DNA of 10,000 nucleotides from Theodoxus fluviatilis. Its lineage: Eukaryota; Mollusca; Gastropoda; Cycloneritida; Neritidae. The notes under the pieces were generated by a model. The model was not told where the DNA came from and did not search any database. It saw only the letters and a list, made by a program, of their open reading frames with translations. Both the position numbers and the translations under genes were made by a program. This document shows positions 1 through 7,180 of the stretch, piece by piece. Within the stretch, counting starts at the first letter, position 1. Each line of letters starts with the position of its first letter. The stretch covers positions 274,177-284,176 of the forward strand of contig JAWQFJ010000620.1 of NCBI GenBank assembly GCA_034096865.1, given 5' to 3'.

Positions 1-679
1 TGAAATGAATGCAGTTTGTGTTAGGTTTTATGACATGAACTGCCCGGTAAACGTTGAGTTTTGTTTGCAGCCCAATACCTCGCCTTTTCCCGACAGTGGA
101 TTGCAGACTTCCACGCTCTCGCAATTCTTGGACCGTGTACCAGCGACATGCTCGGAAGCTAAATTATTTCCCCACCACCTGCCTTCGCATACTCCTCAAC
201 ATAAGATGGTACGACAAGATTCCATATACTGAAGTACTGGCACAAGCAGGCCTGCCAAGCATCCATACCATTTTGATGCAGCACAAACTCAGGTGGGCAG
301 GTCACGTAGTTCGAATGCCAGACGATCGGCTTCCAAAGAGACTCTTCTATGGTTAACTACGGGAGGGGAAATTCTGCCATGGAGGTCAAAGAAAGTGGTT
401 TAAGGACACCCTGAAGGTTTCACTCAAGTCTTTTGGCATCGACCCCGACAGTTGGGAAAACATTGCTCAGAACCGTACACAGTGGCGTTCCTCTGTTCTT
501 AAGGGATCAGCACGCTGTGAGACAGACATAACTACTGCAGCAGAGCAGCGTCGACAAGCCCGAAATCGCGTACAGATGCTCTCCGTACCAGTCAGGACAT
601 TTCCATCCCATGTTCTCATTGCATAAGAACATTCAAAGCGCGAACTGGCCTAATCAGCCTCCTGCGCAGCAAACACTGA
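1..679 (+). pseudogene. Decayed C-terminal end of a non-LTR retrotransposon reverse transcriptase ORF
   Basis: This is a relic of the reverse transcriptase polyprotein that copies LINE RNA into genomic DNA. The frame holding codon 147-149 reads WTVYQRHARKLN, then a block with AGLPSI, LRWAGHVVRMPDDRLPK and YG, which is the conserved post-RT region of this LINE type in animals. A TAA stop at 354-356 interrupts it, but the same frame goes on with GGQRKWFKDTLK and LKSFGIDPDSWE up to about 590. A C2H2-like zinc knuckle (Cys-Ser-His-Cys, ending Lys-His and a stop at 677-679) sits one frame away (611-679), so a frameshift lies near 600. Sequence before about 130 matches poorly and seems to contain indels; the catalytic RT palm motif is not in the window. 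The two ORFs starting at 5 and 54 are only parts of this relic. Non-functional. The clade is not assigned. Confidence 0.85.
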
Positions 680-1655
680 ACGAGAAAGGCTTCCATTCCC
701 TTGCCCTCCCCTCTCCCCAACCCTGTTGCCGCTGTTGCCCTTGGGTGGTTGTCATCAAAATCGATGGACAAAACAATAAAACAGTATATGAACGGTTGAT
801 CCAAGTGTAGACTCAAAATGAAAGTGACATTGGGGTAAGGGAGTTCTGTTCGATGCTTTTCCACATCCAGGAAATCTTCCATTAACGTGCTCCTCGCCAG
901 AAATGTATCCTCTGAAGAACAATCTTGTTTTATTGTACATCCACTCTTGCGTGAAAAACGCTCTGGCGGTTTCATTCCAAAGTAATCTGTCTTCCCATAT
1001 GGCATGTCGAAAGGTCGTATGTTCTATCAGTCCTTCCTTCCTTCATAAATTCATCCATTTATTCATTCATTCATTCATTTGTTTGCTTGCTTTTTGATTG
1101 TTGATATCATATGAAGACTGGCAACAGAGCACTTCTCGAGATGAATGAATGGTTGTAGTGGTGCACTCTGCTGGTCGACCATGACAGGCAGGCACTAAGG
1201 ACGAGACCGTCCGCCTCAGGCTTTACGATCGCATTCCGTAGGAGGCCAAGGCCAGTGACACTGTGGAGAGGGGAACTGAAATTGCATATACTGCGTCCCA
1301 CCATACCACCATTGGCGTCAAGGAACATCGCACATAGCGTCAGGCCATGCAGGAAAACGTTTTCATCATGGATCATGCGTGTATTTTCATGTGACTGGTT
1401 ATTTCCGGGTTATACGTTTAAAAGAAGATAACATCGTAATACTCATTGTTGTTGCTGTTTCGAATGAAGTCTGGTTGATTTTTTTCCCTTGTGTTGTTGC
1501 CATCTAATCATAAATCATACAAGTGATTTTGTGTAATGTGCAAACGGAGACAAGTGTCTGTGTGAAATATCAGCATGTAGAAATAATGTTCATAATATCT
1601 TTATGTATTCATATTGCTGACCCCACTATCAACCTATCCGTCTGTTCAATTGTCG
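680..1655. other. Stretch without a recognisable gene
   Basis: No ORF here shows a family motif. The start may include the 3' untranslated part of the LINE relic that ends at 679, but no poly(A) tail or target-site duplication was seen. A short run of tetranucleotide repeats lies at 1031-1079: about three copies of TCCT, then about five of ATTC. The 89-aa minus-strand frame at 1107-1376 has ordinary composition but resembles nothing I know, and no splice borders support it. Confidence 0.5.
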
Positions 1656-1868
1656 GCGCGCGCACGCGTATGTGTGTGTGTATGTGTGTGTGCGTATGTG
1701 CGTGTGTGCGTATGCGTGTGCGCGCGTGTGTGTGTGTGTGTGCGTGCGTGCGTGTGCGTTTGTGTGTGCGTGGGGGGGAGTGTAAAAGTGTGAGTGTGTG
1801 TAAGTCTGTGTCTGTCTGTAAGTGTGTCTATGTGTGTCAGCATGTGTGTACAATTGTCTACGTGTGTG
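1656..1868. repeat. GT/GC-rich alternating purine-pyrimidine tract (Z-DNA prone)
   Basis: From 1656 to 1759 every base alternates purine and pyrimidine: GCGCGCGCACGCG at the start, then TG/TA/CG steps, for 104 nt without a break. The strict pattern breaks at 1760 and decays into GT-rich DNA with a G7 run near 1772 up to about 1868. Alternating GC/GT tracts are known to adopt left-handed Z-DNA under negative supercoiling. Threonine/histidine- or valine/cysteine-rich frames across it are composition artefacts. Confidence 0.95.
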
Positions 1869-1870
1869 TG

Positions 1871-1910
<40 letters not shown>

Positions 1911-1938
1911 CTCTATATCTCTGATCTCTGATCTCTCT
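1871..1938. repeat. (TC)n microsatellite with GATCTCT tail
   Basis: A (TC)n run of about 18 copies ends at 1907. It is followed by a short degenerate array built from TGATCTCT and ATATCTC units up to about 1938. It directly follows the GT-rich tract, making a compound microsatellite. Confidence 0.95.
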
Positions 1939-2044
1939 ACGCCTCATTCACTTGTCCAACAGCCGTCACTCTTGCCTCTCTTGTCGTCGTCATAGACAGG
2001 CAAGGAAACAGGTCTGTCTGGGGCTGTTGGGGCTTTGTCCTCAC

Positions 2045-2083
2045 CTTGAACTGGTCTGCAGGTTTGGCGGCCTTCTCCGTCAT
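2045..2083 (-). CDS. Candidate first coding exon, 13 codons, unknown gene
   Basis: On the minus strand an ATG at 2083-2081 opens MTEKAAKPADQFK and the last codon, AAG, ends at 2045. It is followed immediately by GTGAGG (2044-2039), a strong match to the AAG|GTRAG donor consensus. The peptide is charged and lacks the single-residue bias of the neighbouring repeats. About 280 nt upstream lies a TATA-like element, with ETS-like sites further up, which suits a first exon with a 5' leader of roughly 250 nt. Against this: the bases before the ATG (GAGCCG) are only a moderate initiation context, no second exon was found downstream (1-2040), and such signals arise by chance. If the GPD gene spans the window, this would be an antisense gene nested in its intron. 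No function can be given. Confidence 0.28.
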
Positions 2084-2360
2084 CGGCTCTCCTGCTACAG
2101 AGGGTCTGTGCTGACATGTGCGAAGACAAATGTGCTCGAAGCAAAACAAATGGGGATTTCAATCTAACCACAACTGCGATCGCCTTGCGGTAAGATGAGA
2201 GTCAAGAATAATAATGTGATGGAGCGAGATGAGGGCTGCAGGTAGGCAGGCTTCTCTGTGATGAAGAAAAGCGAGCGCGTTCGACTTTTCCAACACTTAA
2301 TTTCAGCCTGTGTTGTCTACCCAGATGGTTGCGGGTCTCTCTTAGTAAGCAGTGCAGCCC

Positions 2361-2370
2361 CTATTTATGG
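2361..2370 (-). promoter_or_regulatory. TATA-like element, minus strand
   Basis: The minus strand reads CCATAAATAG, close to the TATAAATA consensus, within a near-palindromic CCCCATAAATAGGGG (2359-2373 region). It would place a start site near 2331-2338, upstream of the candidate ATG at 2083. The symmetric CC-A/T-GG form also resembles a CArG-type site, but with seven rather than six central bases. Evidence is motif-only. Confidence 0.3.
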
Positions 2371-2412
2371 GGATGGAAAAGAGTAGGTGCAAGAGGGAAC
2401 CAGAAGGGTTCG

Positions 2413-2458
2413 CTTCCGGAAGACTTTTAGAAAAAGAACGGAAGTTCTCCTTTCCGGT
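2413..2458. promoter_or_regulatory. Cluster of ETS-like GGAA sites
   Basis: The perfect palindrome CTTCCGGAAG at 2413-2422 holds two opposed ETS cores. ACGGAAGTT follows at about 2438-2446 and TTTCCGGT at 2451-2458. ETS factors bind CCGGAA(G/A), and such sites are frequent just upstream of transcription starts. The cluster lies about 45-90 bp upstream of the TATA-like element on the minus strand. Binding is not shown by sequence alone. Confidence 0.35.
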
Positions 2459-2655
2459 GGAAGAGGAGAGAGGGTAATGATGGAGACAGACAGGGGGTCA
2501 GAAAGGCGTGGGTGGGTGCTGACAATCTGGCTGCTCCGAAAACTGACCTCTTGGAGACTACTATACCAGCCAGCGGCCAGCCCAGCGCAGCCAGAGGAGA
2601 GGAGTGACAGCGATGACAGCGGGAGAAGGGAAGCGAGAGGGAAAGCTAGGACAGA

Positions 2656-2681
2656 AGATGGAGAGAGAGAGAGATCGAGAG

Positions 2682-2720
<39 letters not shown>
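2656..2720. repeat. (GA)n microsatellite
   Basis: An imperfect GA array, broken by GATCGAGA and GAGGAGAG, then a clean run to 2720. It accounts for the arginine/glutamate run of one frame and the serine/leucine run of the opposite frame. Confidence 0.95.
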
Positions 2721-2723
<3 letters not shown>

Positions 2724-2802
2724 CTGTAGAGAAGGATTTATTCTTGATTACATATGCCATGGCTCTTTTCACAACCCAACGGCCGCGCTGGATAATAGAA
2801 AT

Positions 2803-2814
2803 AACAACAACAAC

Positions 2815-2886
<72 letters not shown>
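2803..2886. repeat. (AAC)4 followed by (AAT)24 microsatellite
   Basis: Four AAC copies lead into 72 nt of uninterrupted AAT (2815-2886). The perfect repeat suggests recent slippage and probable length polymorphism. Poly-isoleucine and poly-tyrosine frames here are artefacts. Confidence 0.97.
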
Positions 2887-3006
2887 CAGCCCACATCTTC
2901 AAAAAAATCTTGGATCTCTCGAAATCCTGGTAGGATTCCACCACTAAGGAACAAAATTGCACCGAGCCAAAGGAAATTTGTGGATAACGATGCTGGTGCT
3001 GATACA

Positions 3007-3030
3007 GTGCTGCTGCTGCTGCTGCTGCTT

Positions 3031-3061
<31 letters not shown>

Positions 3062-3269
3062 ATGTTGATTATGATGACGAGGAGGAGGAGGAGGAGGAGG
3101 AGGAGGAGGAGGAGGAGGAGGAAGGAGGAGCAGAAGCAGGAGCAGGAGCAGGAGCAGGAGGAGCAACAGCAGCAACGTCAAGGGAGAAGGAGGAGGAGCA
3201 GCAGCAGCAGCAGGAGGAGAAGGAGGAGCAGCAGCAGCAGGAGGAGGAGGAGCAGCAGCAGCAGCTGCT
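3007..3269. repeat. Compound CTG / GAG / CAG trinucleotide repeat
   Basis: Two CTG runs (about 3007-3029 and 3035-3060) are followed by a short bridge, a (GAG)n run (3079-3122), then interspersed GAG, GCA and CAG triplets to about 3269. The plus strand therefore carries CTG arms on the left and CAG arms on the right. The only frames across it encode homopolymers in several frames on both strands, with no flanking domain or splice signal, so I treat it as non-coding. A low-complexity exon cannot be strictly excluded. Confidence 0.93.
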
Positions 3270-3540
3270 GAAAAAGAAGAAAAAACTTTGCTGTCATCTT
3301 TCATTGGCAAATAAGACTGGGTCTTGGACGTTCTATCACTGCTGAGTAGTGGATGCAATTTGTATTGGATTTAACGTCTGGATGGGAAGAGATTGTCTCT
3401 GTCTGGTAGTAACTGTACATGCCGTGCTGCTTGGGGTCACCAGTGATTGAACTACGGGAACAGGCTCCGAAAACCACCTCATCCAAAAATGCCATTGATG
3501 GAGATTGGCAGTAGGTGGTTTCGACTATACCATAGATCCA

Positions 3541-3702
3541 GTCGTGTAGGGCTGCGGTTTTACTCCTGGCTGGGGAAAGAAAACGCATCCGAACCAACTT
3601 GCCCAAGAATACAACTCTAGGATCTGTGCAGTATCGAACGCAGCACGTGATAGTAACGAGGCAACTCCAAAACGATTACCTTTTCCACTAGACTAAAAAG
3701 GT
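3541..3702 (-). mobile_element. tRNA-derived SINE, head and part of body
   Basis: SINEs of this type are short retroposons transcribed by RNA polymerase III from a tRNA-like head. Read on the minus strand, an A box TAGTCTAGTGG (3695-3685) fits TRGYNNAGYGG at every position. A B box GTTCGATAC (3639-3631) fits GWTCRANNC. They are 45 nt apart, as in a tRNA-like promoter. Between them lies GTTGCCTC and a stretch like the variable region of molluscan SINE heads. Downstream, TTCTTGGGCAAGTTGG (about 3611-3596) resembles the CTTGGGCAAGGCACTT block found in many invertebrate SINE bodies, followed by CCAGGAGTAAAACC. The 3' end is not resolved and may run to about 3340. No cloverleaf with a normal acceptor stem is evident, so this is not called a functional tRNA. 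Confidence 0.7.
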
Positions 3703-4300
3703 CAAGTGAAGTTTTGTTTTAACCAAGGAGTACTATATCAGAAGGAGATGCACCACAGATTTCCAGCATGTGCTAGCAAAGGCCATCATACTGATAACAG
3801 TATACTATCATAGTTAACATAAACAAGCAGTTTTCTGATTTTGTACTTATAGGGAGACATTTTGCTAATAAAGAAAGTCATTTTGGTGCTTTTTCCCCCT
3901 CCCATTAGAAAAAAACCCCACTGCCAGATGTGCATTAAAACCTCTATTAACACTTGACTGAAGTGAATGATCACTTTCTTGCATGTTTATCAGTTAAAAG
4001 GACTGAATGACCAACATACATTCAACAAAATACTATTCTCATTAACATAAATAAGATTAAATGAGTAAAATGGATCTAAAACTAACATTTAAGTTTGTTT
4101 TTTAAAGTTCAAATTTAAAATTAAGATTTTCAATGCCACACCTGCAGCACTGTCAAACGGAGACGCCCAGTAAAAAAATGGAAAGCAGTCAAACATGGCC
4201 TAGAAATCTAGATGTGATTCTGTTTATCCAACAAATCCTAATAAAAATGCAGCACCGAGCAAATTGCATTGCATAAATATTTTATTATTTTTAAACAACA
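3703..4300. other. AT-rich stretch without genes
   Basis: Rich in A and T with short A/T runs. All frames are short and show no family motif. No tRNA, hairpin or clear element boundary was seen. Confidence 0.6.
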
Positions 4301-4530
4301 ACAGAGAGAGGGAATGAGAGAGCGAGAGAGGACAAGAGACTGAAGAATGAGAGTCGAACACACAGCCAGCCAGACAGAAAGAGGGAGAGAGAGACAGAAA
4401 GTGTGTATACTATGTGTGTATCTGTGAGAGAAAGAATGTGTGTGACTGTGAGATAGTGTGTGTGAGAGGGGGCAGTAGACAGAAATGCAATACATAAACA
4501 AGGAGAGAGACAGAATAAAGTCTCTAGTCA
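4301..4530. repeat. Degenerate GA/GT-rich repeats
   Basis: Irregular GAGAGAG and GTGTGTG blocks broken by unique bases, for example GAGAGAGGGAATGAGAGAG and TGTGTGTGAGAGG. The pattern suggests an old, mutated compound microsatellite. The serine/histidine-rich minus-strand frame over it (4238-4531) is caused by this composition. Confidence 0.8.
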
Positions 4531-4853
4531 TTCACAACTTAAATAGCAGTTGTTAGTAGGGGTGCAGGGTTGTGGGAGGGTCAAGGAAGGTCTATTTCAA
4601 GTGAGCATAAAATTAACAAGCACTTTTACATCCAAGGACCAAAATCACAATCACACTGAAAAATACACTAACACACATGGACCTTTCCGCAATGACACAC
4701 ACTTTAAAAGCATCGGGTTGGAATTTTCCTAGGAGATAAAAAATAATCCTGGTATCTGATCTTATGTGTCGTATCCGCCTGTTTCTCAATTTGTCATCTA
4801 CCAGCGAATGATTGATCAAGTCACCCATAGGGTATGAAAGGGTGGGGGTGGGT

Positions 4854-4857
<4 letters not shown>
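4531..4857. other. Stretch without recognisable features
   Basis: Mixed-composition DNA with a few ACACAC and GGGTGGG runs. No gene, RNA or mobile element was recognised. The 60-aa frame at 4550-4732 shows no motif. Confidence 0.5.

Positions 4858-4925
<68 letters not shown>
4858..4925. repeat. Perfect (GA)34 microsatellite
   Basis: Sixty-eight nt of uninterrupted GA dinucleotide, preceded by GGGTGGGTG. Purines lie on the plus strand, opposite in strand to the TC arrays further right. Confidence 0.98.
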
Positions 4926-4928
<3 letters not shown>

Positions 4929-5221
4929 TGTGGTAGTGTGTTGTGTGGTAGTGAAGTGTGAAAAGTTATATATACAGTGGTTTGAGATCGAGAATAGAGT
5001 GACATCGCCATATAGAGCTATTACTTTTACTTGCATTGTTTTATGGGCGAATTCAATAGTCACAACTAAATCTATGGTTAAAACAAAATTCTGATTTCGA
5101 TACGAATCAGTTGGATGGAGTGTCTGGAAATTAGACTGTGAACCTTCCATTGGGAAAAAAATTATTGTGTTAAGCTCCTTTAGGTCTAACACCATCACTA
5201 TTTGACGCAACCAACTTAACA

Positions 5222-5224
<3 letters not shown>
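4926..5224. other. Unique spacer between GA and TC arrays
   Basis: About 300 nt of mixed sequence with no gene recognised. It would form the loop if the flanking complementary arrays paired. Confidence 0.5.

Positions 5225-5307
<83 letters not shown>
5225..5307. repeat. Perfect (TC)41 microsatellite
   Basis: Eighty-three nt of uninterrupted TC that ends one base before a LINE coding relic starts, so the array sits right at the 5' break of that relic. Confidence 0.98.
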
Positions 5308-5308
<1 letters not shown>

Positions 5309-5310
<2 letters not shown>

Positions 5311-5440
5311 CAAATCGAGCCTATCTTACTCTGGGGCTGCTCTGTGGAATACACTGCCTGATGACATAAAATGTATCAAATCTTTGCCTATGTTCAAAGA
5401 CAAAATTCGCATTATTCTCAGGCATCATCCTATGACATAG
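5309..5440 (+). pseudogene. C-terminus of a second non-LTR retrotransposon ORF2
   Basis: An ATG-less frame from TTC at 5309 to the TAG at 5438-5440 encodes 43 residues including SYSGAALWNTLPDDIK and SLPMFKDKIRIIL. This is the pattern S-(Y/H)-x-G-x-x-L-W-N-x-L-P-x-x-I-(K/R)...S-x-x-x-F-K-x-x-(L/I) found at the very end of CR1/L2/Jockey-like LINE reverse transcriptases. The frame is intact over this short piece. Everything upstream is missing: the relic begins directly at the (TC)n array. The frame starting at the ATG of 5371 is in another phase and is a shadow. It differs in sequence type from the relic at 1-679, so it represents a different LINE family. Clade not assigned. Confidence 0.8.
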
Positions 5441-5790
5441 TTTTCCACGCTTTCATCTGGCGTCTAGACAGTGGAACGGCTAAGTGTGTATTTGTGTATA
5501 TTGTCCATCCCTCACATATATGCTTACTTCAGGCCACCCCTGCTGAACTATCGAGGGGTTCCGGCTGATTGGGGGTGGGGGAGTAGGGGAGGGAGTGTAC
5601 ACCAAGAGGCTTTGGCCTACATGTATGTTATTTGTTTTTAACATTTGGATGTTTAGAAAATTGTTTTTTATGTATATGTCATTGTAGTTGATTCAAGTTC
5701 CATATTTAAATTTTGCTTCTCTGGTACACTATCTACCCATTTTTAGTATGTTTAAGAAATTGTACATGTATAATACTTGCGATAATTATA

Positions 5791-5794
<4 letters not shown>
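5441..5794 (+). mobile_element. Probable 3' untranslated region of the LINE relic
   Basis: This follows the LINE stop codon with no gene of its own. It contains a G-rich run near 5571-5600, the small inverted motif AGGCTTTGGCCT near 5607-5619, and T-rich sequence with ATGTAT repeats. Assignment to the LINE rests on position only. It runs into the next (TC)n array at 5795. Confidence 0.4.
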
Positions 5795-5878
<84 letters not shown>

Positions 5879-5989
5879 CCTCCCTCCCTCTCCCCCACCC
5901 TCTCTCCCCAACCCACCAACCCTCTTACTCTCATTCTCTCTTCCCTTCCTCCCCCTTTCTCCAGCTCCCCCCCCCCTCTCTCTCTCTCT

Positions 5990-6041
<52 letters not shown>

Positions 6042-6048
6042 TCTCTTA
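5795..6048. repeat. (TC)n arrays flanking a CT-rich block
   Basis: A perfect TC run at 5795-5875 (81 nt) is followed by degenerate CCCT, CCCCAC and CCAACC sequence, a C9-like run near 5968, then more TC runs to about 6046. Leucine/serine-rich frames (plus) and arginine/glutamate-rich frames (minus) are artefacts. Confidence 0.95.
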
Positions 6049-6135
6049 CCACATTTGAATATTTTGCCTCAAGGGCTGAATGTAAGAAAGGCACTACTGC
6101 CTAATTCACTACCCTTGTAAAATAAAGTTCGTTCG

Positions 6136-6142
<7 letters not shown>
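6049..6142 (+). mobile_element. LINE-like 3' end with AATAAAG and (GTTC)4 tail
   Basis: A short unique block reads CTGAATGTAAGAAAGGCACT, then CACTACCCTTGTAAAATAAA, and ends in four GTTC copies (6127-6142). Non-LTR elements of molluscs commonly end in ACCCTTGTAAAATAAAG followed by a short tandem repeat instead of poly(A). It may be the true 3' terminus of the LINE whose ORF ends at 5440, with the TC arrays expanded inside its 3' UTR, or a second insertion. The first option fits strand and order. Confidence 0.5.
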
Positions 6143-6213
<71 letters not shown>

Positions 6214-6256
6214 ACTCTGTCTCTCCTCTCTCCCAATCCTCTCCCTTCGGTCGTTC

Positions 6257-6334
<78 letters not shown>

Positions 6335-6375
6335 TCTCTCTCTCTCCTCTCTCCCATCCTCTCCCTTCGGTCGTT

Positions 6376-6431
<56 letters not shown>

Positions 6432-6441
6432 TCTCTCTCTC
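6141..6441. repeat. (TC)n arrays in a 120-bp higher-order repeat
   Basis: Long TC runs are separated by CTCCCTTCGGTCGTTCGTC at 6241-6259 and a near copy (CGTTTG instead of CGTTCG) at 6361-6379, exactly 120 nt apart. The GTTCGTTCG end of the preceding LINE tail lies another 120 nt to the left. This shows duplication of a block made of a TC run plus a GTTCG-type island, not just dinucleotide slippage. Confidence 0.85.
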
Positions 6442-6510
6442 AGTGTGCCGTTCCCCCTTAACAAGGGAATGCAGGGACCTCACAGGAGCCAGGGGGTGGA
6501 TTATTTCCCA

Positions 6511-6602
6511 GATCCTACCGGTAGCTGATCGGTAGCCGAGCAACCAATGTGCACTCTTGAACAACTCGTTATGACCGACCGGTAGCCAAGATGGCTTCCG
6601 CG
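6511..6602. repeat. Left arm of a diverged inverted repeat (ACCGGTAGC family)
   Basis: Contains TACCGGTAGC, ATCGGTAGCC, GACCGGTAGCC, CACTCTTGAACAACTCG and GCCAAGATGGCTTCCGCG. The reverse complements of the last two resemble sequence at 7125-7142 and 7059-7085, so the two stretches look like inverted copies about 500 nt apart. Spacing between the motifs differs, so the relation is approximate. The AAGATGGC block also fits a YY1-type start motif, but the ATG in it (6591) opens only 17 codons. Confidence 0.45.
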
Positions 6603-6797
6603 ATGCCTTCTCATCGTCGCGGATTGCGCTTCTCAACCAAATGAGTAAACCAGCAGCTGCAGACTGCTCGTTCCTTGTGGAACTGATGAAATACGTTAAG
6701 CTGTAGCTGTGCATGAATGCTCGGCATCGCTCGAATAGAAATTTATGTCAAAACGACAGTGCTAACTTGGTGTAAGCAAGAATAGTTCGATGCTCAC

Positions 6798-6861
6798 TTC
6801 AAGGGAGGTAATACAATAGAACTAAGGGCTAATGTAAGAAATAAGAGTTGCTTCCCTTGAA
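6798..6861. mobile_element. Short MITE-like hairpin element
   Basis: TTCAAGGGAGGTAAT (6798-6812) is matched by the reverse complement of GTTGCTTCCCTTGAA (6847-6861) at 12 of 15 positions, giving a 64-bp element with terminal inverted repeats. CAAGGGAGGTAA / TTACCTCCCTTG ends recur in molluscan genomes at small non-autonomous elements. It has no coding capacity, and no clear target-site duplication was seen. Confidence 0.5.
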
Positions 6862-7058
6862 ATTGTTTCGCCATCTGTCGTGGAAATGTTTGCTCACATC
6901 TTGCCCGGTAATTATTTCAGAGCAGTTATTCTTTAAAAAAAGAAAAGTTCAATATCAGCCTAACTTCTTGTAACGTCTCGCATAGGCTGGGTAATAATCA
7001 CAGGTCGAAATGCGTGCCACAGTGCATATTTGTGATGACGACTTTCTTCCTTTCCCCG
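6862..7058. other. Stretch without recognisable features
   Basis: Mixed sequence between the hairpin element and the right inverted arm. The small frame starting at 7010 runs into the inverted repeat and shows no family motif. Confidence 0.45.
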
Positions 7059-7180
7059 AAGGCAGCCATTTTGGCTATACAGCGTTCTGGCGCGGTACGT
7101 ACCGGTCGATACCGGTAGCCGTACCAAGTCGTTCAAGAGACGAACGGTATCAACCGGTACGTACCTGTAGGCCTCTTGAA
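7059..7180. repeat. Right arm with a 21-bp inverted repeat (hairpin)
   Basis: The arm at 7094-7114 starts GGTACGTACCGGT. The arm at 7145-7165 ends ACCGGTACGTACC. They are reverse complements at 20 of 21 positions, the one difference allowing a G-U pair, around a 30-nt loop. A second, outer/inner pair TTCAAGAG (7132-7139) and CTCTTGAA (7173-7180) is also exactly complementary. GCAGCCATTTTGGC at 7061-7074 resembles a YY1 site. It is probably part of a foldback or MITE-type element together with the left arm at 6511-6602. Confidence 0.65.

Noticed and set aside
1107..1376. 89-aa minus-strand frame of ordinary composition
   Set aside because: No recognisable motif and no promoter or splice support. 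Frames of this length are expected by chance.
1523..1909. Val/Cys-rich (plus) and Thr/His-rich (minus) frames
   Set aside because: They result from translating the GT/GC alternating tract and the TC run.
2957..3358. Frames with poly-Leu, poly-Ala, poly-Glu and poly-Arg runs
   Set aside because: All come from the CTG/GAG/CAG repeat and appear in several frames and on both strands. There is no flanking domain, no start context and no splice evidence.
3301..3606. 101-aa minus-strand frame
   Set aside because: It overlaps the SINE body and probable tail and has no protein family motif; best explained as readthrough of the SINE.
3622..3702. Functional tRNA gene on the minus strand
   Set aside because: A and B boxes are present, but paired acceptor and anticodon stems could not be made, and a SINE body follows directly.
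5371..5568. 65-aa frame beginning at the ATG of 5371
   Set aside because: It is out of phase with the clear LINE C-terminal coding relic at 5309-5440 and shows no motif.
5688..6464. Ser/Leu-rich and Arg/Glu-rich frames that could suggest RS-domain proteins
   Set aside because: They are translations of TC/GA dinucleotide arrays. Real RS domains would show other domains and a mixed codon pattern.
6591..6644. ATG in AAGATGGCTTCCGCGATG as a gene start with a YY1-type context
   Set aside because: It opens only 17 codons before TGA and has no donor site; the block is part of an inverted repeat.
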